64,000 bases of DNA, taken from NCBI GenBank assembly GCA_030429565.1, contig JAUIFE010000002.1:558001-622000 (forward strand), in the 5' to 3' direction. Source of the DNA: Holophagae bacterium. GTDB taxonomy: Bacteria > Acidobacteriota > Holophagae > Acanthopleuribacterales > Acanthopleuribacteraceae. Position numbers and translations under genes: made by a program. Below the pieces are notes generated by a model. The model ran no database searches. It was not told the origin of the DNA and saw only the letters and a program-made list of their open reading frames with translations. Shown here one piece after another: positions 1 through 7,549 of this stretch (within the stretch, counting starts at the first letter, position 1; each line of letters opens with the position of its first letter).

Positions 1-984
1 TTGAAAATCGGCGAGACGCATCCGCAACATGCCCAATTCTTCTAACTGGCGGGCGCTACCGGCGTGATCGTCCAGCGCCTTCAGCGCCGCTAAAGATTCT
101 TCCATAAGGGCCAGAGCCTGTTGGTAGCGGCCTTTACGCATCAAATCAAAGGCTAGATGGGAGCGGACGCGGGCACGGATATGGGGTTTGGCGGCGCTAC
201 CGGAAAAGGCGTAGGCACGTTGGCGTAACAGCGCAGCGTTTTGGTTTTCGCCCAAGCGGTCGGCGACTTTAGCCGCATCAAGCGCGGTAAAACACTGATT
301 GGCAAAGTCGGTGCTGTGGCCAAAAAAGTCACTGGCTTGCATTAGTGCATCCAGTTGGGTGGGGTCGTCGCGCAGGTCGGCGGCGAGATCCGCCACCGTT
401 TGCCAAGCCAGCGCTGTGAAGGCGTTTGTCGACGCTGACGGCGTGGGGGGTGTATCGGCGTGGGGTTGCGTCAACCTGCGTTTCAGGGCAACCAGCGCCT
501 CGTGTTTGCGCAGGCGATCAACCGTGGTTTGACCGCAAAGGGCACGCGCGGCGAACCACTGATCGAGGTCATCGGCGCTGGGTTGTGCGGCCGACGGCTG
601 TACGCTGAGGTGGTAGCCACTTGTCTCGGCGTCGGCAATATCAGCTTGAATCACAAGTTCATAGATCCCATCGCTGGGGGCCGTGGCCCACAGCCATTCG
701 TCACCCGAGCTGCCGTAGCGACCGTCCATGGTTTGCGTTGTGCCGTTTGGAGCCCGCCAGGTTAAGGCGACATCCACCAAATGTTGGTCGACCGCAACGG
801 TTAGGTTTTGGCCTTGCTTCATGGGGACGGCGTAGCAGTGCGTTTCGCCGCCGGCGAGCGCGATGCGTGTCGTTGCGTCCTCCGGCAGTTTTCTCGCACA
901 AGACGAGGTTTCCATAGATGAAGAACGGCTGCAGCCGTAGCCATACAAGGCGATGAAGAGAAGACATACAATTCGATGACGCAT
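1..984 (-). CDS. PPC-like/TPR protein, probably CHAT-domain family (C-terminus outside window)
   Basis: The frame is open from an ATG at 984 to the left edge, giving 328 codons of an incomplete gene. GGAG sits 8 bases upstream of the ATG. The first ~20 residues are hydrophobic and end at Cys18 (YGYGC), a weak lipobox, so the protein is probably exported and perhaps lipidated. Residues ~40-130 (GGETHCYAVPMKQGQ... YELVIQADI... GYHLSV) resemble the pre-peptidase-like beta domain found at the N-terminus of acidobacterial CHAT proteins. Alpha-helical TPR-like repeats begin at ~residue 200 and continue to the edge. It lies 133 bp after the anti-sigma gene in the same direction. ECF sigma + zinc-finger anti-sigma + TPR-CHAT is a known neighbourhood, so a C-terminal CHAT (caspase-like) protease is my inference; the catalytic part is not in this window. 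Confidence 0.7.
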   Translation of the reverse strand, partial: MRHRIVCLLFIALYGYGCSRSSSMETSSCARKLPEDATTRIALAGGETHCYAVPMKQGQNLTVAVDQHLVDVALTWRAPNGTTQTMDGRYGSSGDEWLWATAPSDGIYELVIQADIADAETSGYHLSVQPSAAQPSADDLDQWFAARALCGQTTVDRLRKHEALVALKRRLTQPHADTPPTPSASTNAFTALAWQTVADLAADLRDDPTQLDALMQASDFFGHSTDFANQCFTALDAAKVADRLGENQNAALLRQRAYAFSGSAAKPHIRARVRSHLAFDLMRKGRYQQALALMEESLAALKALDDHAGSARQLEELGMLRMRLADFQ

Positions 985-1117
985 GAATGAAACTCCACGG
1001 TAGGGAAGGTAACGACATTCTAGCGTAAGTTATCTATGTATGACGGCGGGAACAGAGACGGTTTAAAAATAAAAAATTATCTTTGGTTCGTTACTTGAGA
1101 TGCCCTAGTTAGTTTAA

Positions 1118-1885
1118 TTATGGTTCGTTCACACTGGCACTGTGTGAATCTTCTATGCTCAAGTACAGCGAGCCCAAGGGGGTGTTTTCGCGATCACTGT
1201 CCCACACGTCAAAGCGATACTCGCCCGCTTTCCGAAACAACGCGGTCGGTACGGTCAGGATGAGGACGCCCGGCGTTCTCGGGTGCTCGCTTTCCACCGA
1301 CACACGGCGGCCGTCGGGGGTGACCACCTCAATGTTGCAGCGGGTTGCGTTTTTCCAATCGAAGTTGCGGTAGTAGACCACCATGTCGCGCGCATCGCCG
1401 GCGAATGCCGTGGTTCCCGTGTTGCGCTGTGTGCCTTCGGCGCGCAACGCGAATTGGGGCGGGTCGACCTGGGGTTGTCGGCGACCGAGTTGAAAACCAA
1501 TGACCAGACAAGCCGCCGCCGTAAGGCCCATCCACATGCGGAGCCGACCACCGCGGGCGGTGTTTGTTCCGTCGGGGAGGGCTGCCGGTGCCGGCGGCGG
1601 TTCCGCCGGCTGTTCAGGAGTGGGGATTGGTTTGAGGAAGTCGGGTTTTTGGGTCAGGCTCATGTCGATCTCGAAATCGAGTGGGCCGTCAATGGTCAGG
1701 TACTGGTCGGCGCAGCGTTGACAAAATGCCAGGTGGTCGCGCAGTCCTTCGGCGACTTGTTCGTCAAGCTCGCCGAGCGCATAATCGGTCAAGGTTTCCA
1801 GGGAGGGGTGTTCCCCGCATTGTTTTTCACGTTGGGCGGCCTCGGCTTTTAATTGGTCGGCCAAGGTCATGCCTTCTTTACTCAC
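1118..1885 (-). CDS. Zinc-finger transmembrane anti-sigma factor
   Basis: 255 residues. Residues 51-58 carry the Hx3Cx2C motif (H51, C55, C58) of ZAS-type anti-sigma factors, which bind an ECF sigma in the cytoplasm. A Pro-rich linker (~88-105) leads to one membrane segment at ~117-134 and a ~120-residue beta-rich extracytoplasmic domain that would be the sensor. The start is GTG at 1885, overlapping the sigma stop codon (GTGA), with AAGGAG six bases upstream, so translation is coupled to the sigma gene. The partner is the sigma factor immediately upstream. The signal it senses is unknown. The C-terminal domain is not one I recognise. Confidence 0.85.
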   Translation of the reverse strand: MSKEGMTLADQLKAEAAQREKQCGEHPSLETLTDYALGELDEQVAEGLRDHLAFCQRCADQYLTIDGPLDFEIDMSLTQKPDFLKPIPTPEQPAEPPPAPAALPDGTNTARGGRLRMWMGLTAAACLVIGFQLGRRQPQVDPPQFALRAEGTQRNTGTTAFAGDARDMVVYYRNFDWKNATRCNIEVVTPDGRRVSVESEHPRTPGVLILTVPTALFRKAGEYRFDVWDSDRENTPLGSLYLSIEDSHSASVNEP

Positions 1886-2454
1886 GTGCTGCTCCTTGAA
1901 GAGGATGAATGATCGTTGTCTTCGTCGTCGCGGTGGCTTTCCTCCCAGCCGCGCAGACCCTTGCGGAATTTGTTGATCCTCGATTTGACCGTGCCAACCG
2001 GGACCTTCATCAAACGGGCGACCTCGGCCAAATCATGATCTCTAATGAGGTACATTTCAACGGTTATGCGCAATGACTTGGGCAACTTGGCCACGTAATT
2101 GTCGACAATGTTGCGTAACCGTTGCCGTGAAATGACGGCGCGTTCCACGTCCGGCCCCATCACCAAGGTTGCGCTATTTTCGAGTGCATCAATGGGCACC
2201 ACGTTACCATTGCGTTTTTGGCGTGTCTGATCGCGCACGTGGGTGCGCCACACATTTTTAGCAATCGTCCACAGCCAGGGGCCTGGCTGATCCGGCGTTT
2301 GCAGGGAGGACCACTTGAGGGCGGCGTTGTTTAGCGTGGCGGCGGCCAAATCCTCGGCGAGCGCCGCATCGCCCGTTTTTTTGTAGAAGAACTTGGTGAA
2401 ACGAGGGAAGTAAGAAAGATAGATGTGCTCGGGAATGTGAGGGGTTTCGTTCAA
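1882..2454 (-). CDS. ECF-type RNA polymerase sigma factor
   Basis: 190 residues with region 2 (helices around FFYKKTGDAALAEDLAAAT and the PWLWTIAKNVWRTHVRDQ segment) and region 4 (helix-turn-helix DLAEVARLMKVPVGTVKSRI). I choose the TTG at 2454 because GGAGAG lies six bases upstream and the sequence that follows is family-like. An ATG at 2517 in the same frame has no ribosome binding site and would add 21 atypical residues. It is co-transcribed with the anti-sigma factor (4-bp overlap) and probably autoregulates the operon. The very acidic/Ser-rich C-terminal tail (EDNDHSSSSRSST) is unusual but sits after region 4. Confidence 0.88.
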   Translation of the reverse strand: MNETPHIPEHIYLSYFPRFTKFFYKKTGDAALAEDLAAATLNNAALKWSSLQTPDQPGPWLWTIAKNVWRTHVRDQTRQKRNGNVVPIDALENSATLVMGPDVERAVISRQRLRNIVDNYVAKLPKSLRITVEMYLIRDHDLAEVARLMKVPVGTVKSRINKFRKGLRGWEESHRDDEDNDHSSSSRSST

Positions 2455-3204
2455 AACAGACTCTCCAGCGTGAACGGCAAGCTTAAATGACCATAGGCAT
2501 CGAGCGAAGACAACCATCGGAAGTGCGGCGAATCATCGGGGCTGAGAGGGCGGGGCGGCGATGACGGCGTTTCGGGTGGCGGGTTGAACAACGTGAAGGA
2601 CAAGGACGGATCGCACGGTTTCGGTACGCCTGCGGCGGCAAATGTGTGGCGGGGTTTGCGGCAGGCAGCCGTTTCTCCGATAAAACAGGTTGAATCGCGC
2701 TCTGGTTGCGATCCGGTGCCTCGGTTTTTTTGAGATAATCACCGACTATTTTATCGATTTTTTCCAAGAGAAAGAGATGTCTTGACTTGGCTGTAATAAA
2801 ACTACAAATTATCGTGAACTTTTGGCAATGTTTTCGACAATCTGTTTTCATTCCGACCAAATCAATCGGGAGCTCGATAGATCCTTGATTTGGGTTGTCT
2901 AGTGTACAATCCGTAAAGAACCGGGTTGGCCTGTCACCTTTTTTAATTTTTTTTAAAAAAAGTGGTGAATCCGTTCCTGCCACGCACCTCGGACGCGTTT
3001 TTCGTTCCCGAACGACGCCATTCAGGTCTGAAACGCGGCCTCATCAGGGGAAATGCCGTTTTTTCCTTCGGGTTCACGAAAAAGGTAATTTCTTGTGGCG
3101 AACGAACACTGCTGCGGTTGGGAATGTTTGGAACTCACGCGGTGTTTGATCGTTTTTCAGGTGTGCTCACCTATCGTTCGCCTCGCTTTTAAAAGGAGCT
3201 GGTT
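2455..3204. other. Divergent intergenic region, no gene seen
   Basis: About 750 bp separate the sigma operon (minus) from the phosphodiesterase (plus). Frames open here lack ribosome binding sites and have poor codon use. The stretch from ~2720 to 2960 is markedly more AT-rich than its surroundings, including an A/T run at ~2939-2960, and is where promoters for both directions would be expected. I could not identify a -35/-10 pair with good spacing in either direction. Confidence 0.5.
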
Positions 3205-5043
3205 TTGCTTTCTTTGCTTTTGATTCTTTCCTGGTTAGGCCTGCCCTCACCAACGCCGGCCAAGCTAGTGGTTGTTTCGATTGACGGCGGCAGCGACCAA
3301 ATGGTCGACGAACTTTTGGCGCGGGGTGTGCTCCCCGCCGACGGTGCCTTCGGCCGCATCATTCGCAAGGGTCGCGTCGCCGATTATTTGCGGCCGGTGA
3401 ATGTCTCGTCGACGGCGTCCTCCCATGCGGCTCTGTTTACCGGCGCGGCCCCTGGCCATAACGGGATTGTGCTCAATCGCTTTTTTCAGGTCGATCAGCT
3501 CCAGGGTCGGCCCATTAACGGCTTTGGCGCCGAGCTTGAGGCCGAAACCATTTTTCAAGCCGTCCAGCGCGCCGCGCTTAAAGTGGTTTGTGCGCCGGCC
3601 GTGACTGCCGATGGTGCCGACGCCGCGCGTCGTTGTAGTGAAACCATGCCGTATCCCCGTCGGCTCGCCAATGCGGCGTGGTTCTCGCTGCAACATGCGA
3701 CGGATGAGGCGCAAGTTTTGCCGGGTATCCCCGGCCTTTGGCGCCACGTCCAGGCAACCGGTGACAAAGCCGCCGCTGTTACTTGGTTCAAAGGGACACC
3801 GACGCCGCTAACTTTGTGGCTGCAAGCCGGTGCCGAAACCCGTTTGTTGGTTCAGTGCGACCTTGCCGCACAGGATTTGCTGCTCGACCTGGACCAATGG
3901 CAAGGCTGGCGCATGCACGTTCAGGGTGGTTTGGTGGAACCCTGGCTGCGTTTTGATCGCGATTCGGCCGGTCTGCGCTTGTACGTCGGTCAAGTGTACG
4001 CTTTTAGCAATCCACAAGATCCGTTGATGCAGCGCATTTTTGAGCGCTTTGGTGGCTGGCCGGGTGAACCCGATCACCGCGCCCTTGCCGACGGGATCAT
4101 TAGCCGCGACGAATGGCGCGAGCAGTCCTTGCGACAAAACAACTACTTAGCCCGCATCACCCACGACTTAATCGCGCGCGGCGATTGGCAGGTACTTTTC
4201 ACCTACCTGCCCCACGTCGACGACCTGCAACATCACTTTATGTTGCGCTCGCCGCGTCAATTGGATTACCGCGCTGAAAATGGCGCGCGCCGCGTGCGCT
4301 TTAATCGCGAAATAGAAGCGGCCTACCAACGGGTCGACGCCTGGCTGGCGAGTTACATGGACGCAGCGCCCGCCGACACGCGCTTCCTGATTCTTTCGGA
4401 TCACGGCATGGTGCCGACGCACGATGTCCTGTTTCTGGGACCTTTGCTGAAAGAATGGGGATTTGCCAAAGACGGCGGCGTGAATGTGCGTTTTGCCTCG
4501 GTCGGCCCCTCGGCCTTTTTCTACGCCGACGCAACCGATGCCGAACGCCAAACACAGACGTTGACGGCACTGTTCGAAAAGCTGCAATCACTGCGAGACC
4601 CGATCGACGGCCAACCACTATTTGAAGTGGTGGCGCGCGGTGACGATGTCGCTGCCTTAGGTTTACAGCACGACCGTCGTTCCGGCCAAATTTTCGTCAA
4701 CGCCAGACCGGGTTGGTCACTCAGCATGCGCACGCCGCCCAGTGGGCGCACGATGTTGCCCAACAGCTTCCATCGCGACGTGTTGGCGGCGGCCGGCTTG
4801 TCCAAGGAAGATCAGGATTTTGTCGTTAAGTTGGGTTTAAACGAAGGCGGTCTCGGCGTTCACGGCCATCTCAACCACAACCGCATGGTTCAGGGTTTGT
4901 TTTACCTGTGGCAGCCCGGTATGCCGGCCGGCGTCCTCGGTGTCGTCGACGCGCTGCAAGTGGCGCCGACCATTGCCGCCTTGCTCGGCATCGACCCGCC
5001 GCGCCAAGCCACAGCGCCGCCGGTTGCGCTCGGGACACCTTAA
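3205..5043 (+). CDS. Secreted type I phosphodiesterase / nucleotide pyrophosphatase family protein
   Basis: 612 residues of the alkaline-phosphatase superfamily. A short signal peptide (residues ~1-18) precedes the first metal-binding Asp (VSIDGG, D27). The nucleophile is probably T70 in NVSSTASSHAALFTG, the usual position before the conserved His and TG. Further metal ligands are visible in LPHVDDLQHH, LSDHGM and GVHGHLNH, so the two-zinc site looks complete. The start is TTG with AAGGAG seven bases upstream (AAAAGGAGCTGGTTTTG). Family members hydrolyse phosphodiester or phosphomonoester bonds; the substrate cannot be predicted. It stands alone on the plus strand and is closed by the hairpin at 5061-5102, so it is probably monocistronic. 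Confidence 0.85.
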   Translation: MLSLLLILSWLGLPSPTPAKLVVVSIDGGSDQMVDELLARGVLPADGAFGRIIRKGRVADYLRPVNVSSTASSHAALFTGAAPGHNGIVLNRFFQVDQLQGRPINGFGAELEAETIFQAVQRAALKVVCAPAVTADGADAARRCSETMPYPRRLANAAWFSLQHATDEAQVLPGIPGLWRHVQATGDKAAAVTWFKGTPTPLTLWLQAGAETRLLVQCDLAAQDLLLDLDQWQGWRMHVQGGLVEPWLRFDRDSAGLRLYVGQVYAFSNPQDPLMQRIFERFGGWPGEPDHRALADGIISRDEWREQSLRQNNYLARITHDLIARGDWQVLFTYLPHVDDLQHHFMLRSPRQLDYRAENGARRVRFNREIEAAYQRVDAWLASYMDAAPADTRFLILSDHGMVPTHDVLFLGPLLKEWGFAKDGGVNVRFASVGPSAFFYADATDAERQTQTLTALFEKLQSLRDPIDGQPLFEVVARGDDVAALGLQHDRRSGQIFVNARPGWSLSMRTPPSGRTMLPNSFHRDVLAAAGLSKEDQDFVVKLGLNEGGLGVHGHLNHNRMVQGLFYLWQPGMPAGVLGVVDALQVAPTIAALLGIDPPRQATAPPVALGTP

Positions 5044-5060
5044 CCCGGCCCAAAAGAAAA

Positions 5061-5102
5061 GCGAGCATGGGCGTTCCGGGGGGAGGAACATCCCATGCTC
5101 GC
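5061..5102 (-). terminator. Hairpin terminator between convergent genes
   Basis: An 11-bp perfect stem (GCGAGCATGGG, 5061-5071, with CCCATGCTCGC, 5092-5102) contains an inner 5-bp stem (GTTCC/GGAAC, 5073-5077 and 5085-5089). On the minus strand the stem is followed by TTTTCTTTT, the pattern of an intrinsic terminator for the GH3 gene ending at 5130. On the plus strand no T-run follows, so it would stop plus-strand transcripts less well. Confidence 0.8.
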
Positions 5103-5129
5103 GTTCAGAGGGGAGAAACGTAAGGCTGG

Positions 5130-7421
5130 TTAGTTGAGTTGGCGACCCTGCTTGAGCGTGAAGCGCGCTTCTTGCACGTCGCGGCTGTTGGTGCCGATGA
5201 AGACGACAAACTCACCGGGTTCCGCGCGCCATTGGCCGTCGCGGGTGTAGAAGGCGAGGTCGTTGCTATCGATGGTGAAGCTTACTTTTTGCGAAGCGCC
5301 CGCCGCCAGGGTGATCTTTTGGAAACCCTTGAGCTCTTTGACCGGGCGCGTGCGGCTACCGACCAAATCGCGCACGTACAACTGCACCACCTCGGCACCG
5401 CTGTGTTTGCCGGTGTTGGTGAGGGTGGTGGTAATCGTCAGCTTTTCGTCGAACGCGATTTCCTTGTTGCTGAGCGCGATGTCGCCGTAGTCGAAGGTTG
5501 TGTAGCTGAGGCCGAACCCGAACGGGAACAGCGGGCTGTTGGGCATGTCGGTGTAGTGCGACCAAAACACCAAACCGCCGGGATCGGGGCCGGGTCGGCC
5601 GGTTTTTTTATGGTTGTAGTACAGCGGCAGTTGGCCGACATGGCGTGGAAACGACATTGGCAATTTACCGGACGGATTGTGATCGCCGAACAAAACGTCG
5701 GCGACGGCGTGACCGGATTGCGAACCCAAATGCCAGGCTTCAACCAAAGCCGGCACCATGTCGTTGATTTCTGTCAGGACCAACGGGCGGCCGTTGCTCA
5801 ACACCACAACGATGTTGGGATTCACGGCGTGGACGGCTTTGAGCAGATCCATTTGCACGCCTTTGAGGCCGATCTCGACTTGGCTGCGGCCTTCGCCGGA
5901 TTGGAAGGCTTCTTCGCCAAGTGCCATGATGACGGTATCGGCGCCACGCGCTGCTTCAACGGCGGCTTTGATGCCGGAACGGTCGTCGTGGTTGAGGCTT
6001 AATTCCTCCACGAAACTGCGGGTGCCGACGCCCAAGGTCGCGCCTTGGGCGTAACGTACGGTCACGTTTTTGCCGACGGCGGCTTTAATGCCGGCCAGCA
6101 GCGATACGGCCGAGTCGGTGACGCCTTTGCCGCGCCAGCTACCCAGCGGGGCGTCCTTGTCGTCGGCGAGCGGGCCGATCACAGCCAGCACACCCATATC
6201 TTTTTTGAGCGGCAACAGGTTGTCTTTGTTTTTGAGCAGGACAATTGACTTGCGCGCCACGTCACGGGCGGCGGCTTGGTGGCTTTCGCTGTAAATGACC
6301 TCTTTTTCGCGTTGCGCGTCGCAGTAACGGTAGGGATCTTCAAACAATCCCAATTTGGCTTTGAGCAGCAACACGCGGCGCACCGCATCGTCGATGATTT
6401 TTTCGTCGACCAAACCGGCTTTCACCAACTCGGGCAAGTGTTTCAGGTAGGCACTGGATTCCATATCCATATCGCTACCGGCCGTGATCGCCAAGTGGGC
6501 CGCTTGCTTGAGATCGGCGGCGACACCGTGCGGCATCAGCTCACCAATCGAACCCCAGTCGGAAACGACCATGCCTTCAAAACCCCATTCACCTTTGAGC
6601 AATTGGCGTTGCAGGCGCTCATCGGCGGTGACCGGAATGCCGTTGACCTCGTTGAAGCCGTTCATGACGGTGGCGACCCCGGCGTCAACCGCCGCTTTGA
6701 ACGGTGGTAGCACCACGTTGAAGAGGGTGTCGTCGCTGATTTCGGCGGTGTTGTAATCGCGGCCGGCCTCGGCGAAACCGTAGGCGGCAAAGTGTTTGGC
6801 GCAGGCGGCAATGGTGTCGGGTTTTGACAAATCATCGCCTTGAAAACCGCGCACGCGGGCGGCGGCGACAATCGCATTGAGGTAGGGGTCTTCACCGGCG
6901 CCCTCCATCACTCGGCCCCAGCGGGCGTCGCGCGAGATGTCGACCATCGGAGCAAAGGTCCAATGCAAACCGGCGGCACCGGCTTCGACAGCGGCGATAC
7001 GGGCCGACTGCTCGACGGCCGCCATATCCCAACTCGCCGCTTCGGCCAAAGGAATCGGGAACATGGTTTGGTAACCGTGAATGACGTCGAACCCAAACAA
7101 CATGGGAATGCCCAAGCGCGAGTTTTTGACGGCCAATTCTTGCGCGCGGCGGGTGGCGGCCACGCCGACCACATTCAACATCGAGCCGACCTGACCGCTG
7201 CGAATGTGTTCCAAACGCGCTTGACCCGCTTCGTCGGCGGGCGGTGGACCGGTAATGTCAAAGGTGCTGCTGTATTGGTTGAGCTGACCGATCTTTTCGG
7301 TCAGGGTCATCTTATTCATTAAAACGTCGACCTGTTTCATGGCGTCAGGCTCCGCGCCGAAGACCGGGGCGGTGCTCAGGAAACAGGCAAAGACAAAGAG
7401 CAGGGTGATAACGGTACGCAT
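5130..7421 (-). CDS. bglX: Glycoside hydrolase family 3 beta-glucosidase, exported
   Basis: 763 residues, the usual length for periplasmic BglX-type enzymes. A signal peptide (~1-22) ends near FGAEP. The GH3 TIM-barrel domain follows with KHFAAYG (~209-215) and the nucleophile D288 in VVSDWGS. The alpha/beta sandwich domain holds the likely acid/base Glu in the EEAFQSGEGRS region, and an Fn3-like domain forms the C-terminus. The start is the ATG at 7421 with GGGGAG five bases upstream; an in-frame upstream extension to 7496 lacks a signal peptide and is rejected. It would release terminal beta-glucosyl residues from oligosaccharides. It is last in a same-strand set with a TonB-dependent receptor and a sugar ABC importer, which supports a role in beta-glucoside use. 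Confidence 0.92.
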   Translation of the reverse strand: MRTVITLLFVFACFLSTAPVFGAEPDAMKQVDVLMNKMTLTEKIGQLNQYSSTFDITGPPPADEAGQARLEHIRSGQVGSMLNVVGVAATRRAQELAVKNSRLGIPMLFGFDVIHGYQTMFPIPLAEAASWDMAAVEQSARIAAVEAGAAGLHWTFAPMVDISRDARWGRVMEGAGEDPYLNAIVAAARVRGFQGDDLSKPDTIAACAKHFAAYGFAEAGRDYNTAEISDDTLFNVVLPPFKAAVDAGVATVMNGFNEVNGIPVTADERLQRQLLKGEWGFEGMVVSDWGSIGELMPHGVAADLKQAAHLAITAGSDMDMESSAYLKHLPELVKAGLVDEKIIDDAVRRVLLLKAKLGLFEDPYRYCDAQREKEVIYSESHQAAARDVARKSIVLLKNKDNLLPLKKDMGVLAVIGPLADDKDAPLGSWRGKGVTDSAVSLLAGIKAAVGKNVTVRYAQGATLGVGTRSFVEELSLNHDDRSGIKAAVEAARGADTVIMALGEEAFQSGEGRSQVEIGLKGVQMDLLKAVHAVNPNIVVVLSNGRPLVLTEINDMVPALVEAWHLGSQSGHAVADVLFGDHNPSGKLPMSFPRHVGQLPLYYNHKKTGRPGPDPGGLVFWSHYTDMPNSPLFPFGFGLSYTTFDYGDIALSNKEIAFDEKLTITTTLTNTGKHSGAEVVQLYVRDLVGSRTRPVKELKGFQKITLAAGASQKVSFTIDSNDLAFYTRDGQWRAEPGEFVVFIGTNSRDVQEARFTLKQGRQLN

Positions 7422-7510
7422 AATTTCTCCCCAAGGCGTTGGTTCCAAACCCGTGATGTGGGTGGCCGAGATCGATGGTGTTTTTTGGCAAGCCATACCC
7501 CGTAAAGCAA

Positions 7511-7545
7511 GTGGGGTTCAGGCGCCGAAGGGCACCTGAACCCAC
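7511..7545 (-). terminator. Intercistronic hairpin after the TonB-dependent receptor gene
   Basis: GTGGGGTTCAGG (7511-7522) pairs with CCTGAACCCAC (7535-7545) with a single bulged G, and an inner GCC/GGC adds to it. It begins a few bases after the receptor stop codon on the minus strand. Only a weak T-tract (TTGCTTT) follows, so it may attenuate transcription or protect the upstream mRNA end rather than stop transcription fully. Confidence 0.55.
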
Positions 7546-7549
7546 CGTA

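Noticed and set aside
2483-2983. 166-codon minus-strand frame upstream of the sigma gene
   Set aside because: No ribosome binding site, low-complexity Arg/Pro-rich product and codon use unlike the real genes; it lies in the AT-rich regulatory region.
5139-6002. 287-codon plus-strand frame
   Set aside because: Antisense to the GH3 gene, with no family features.
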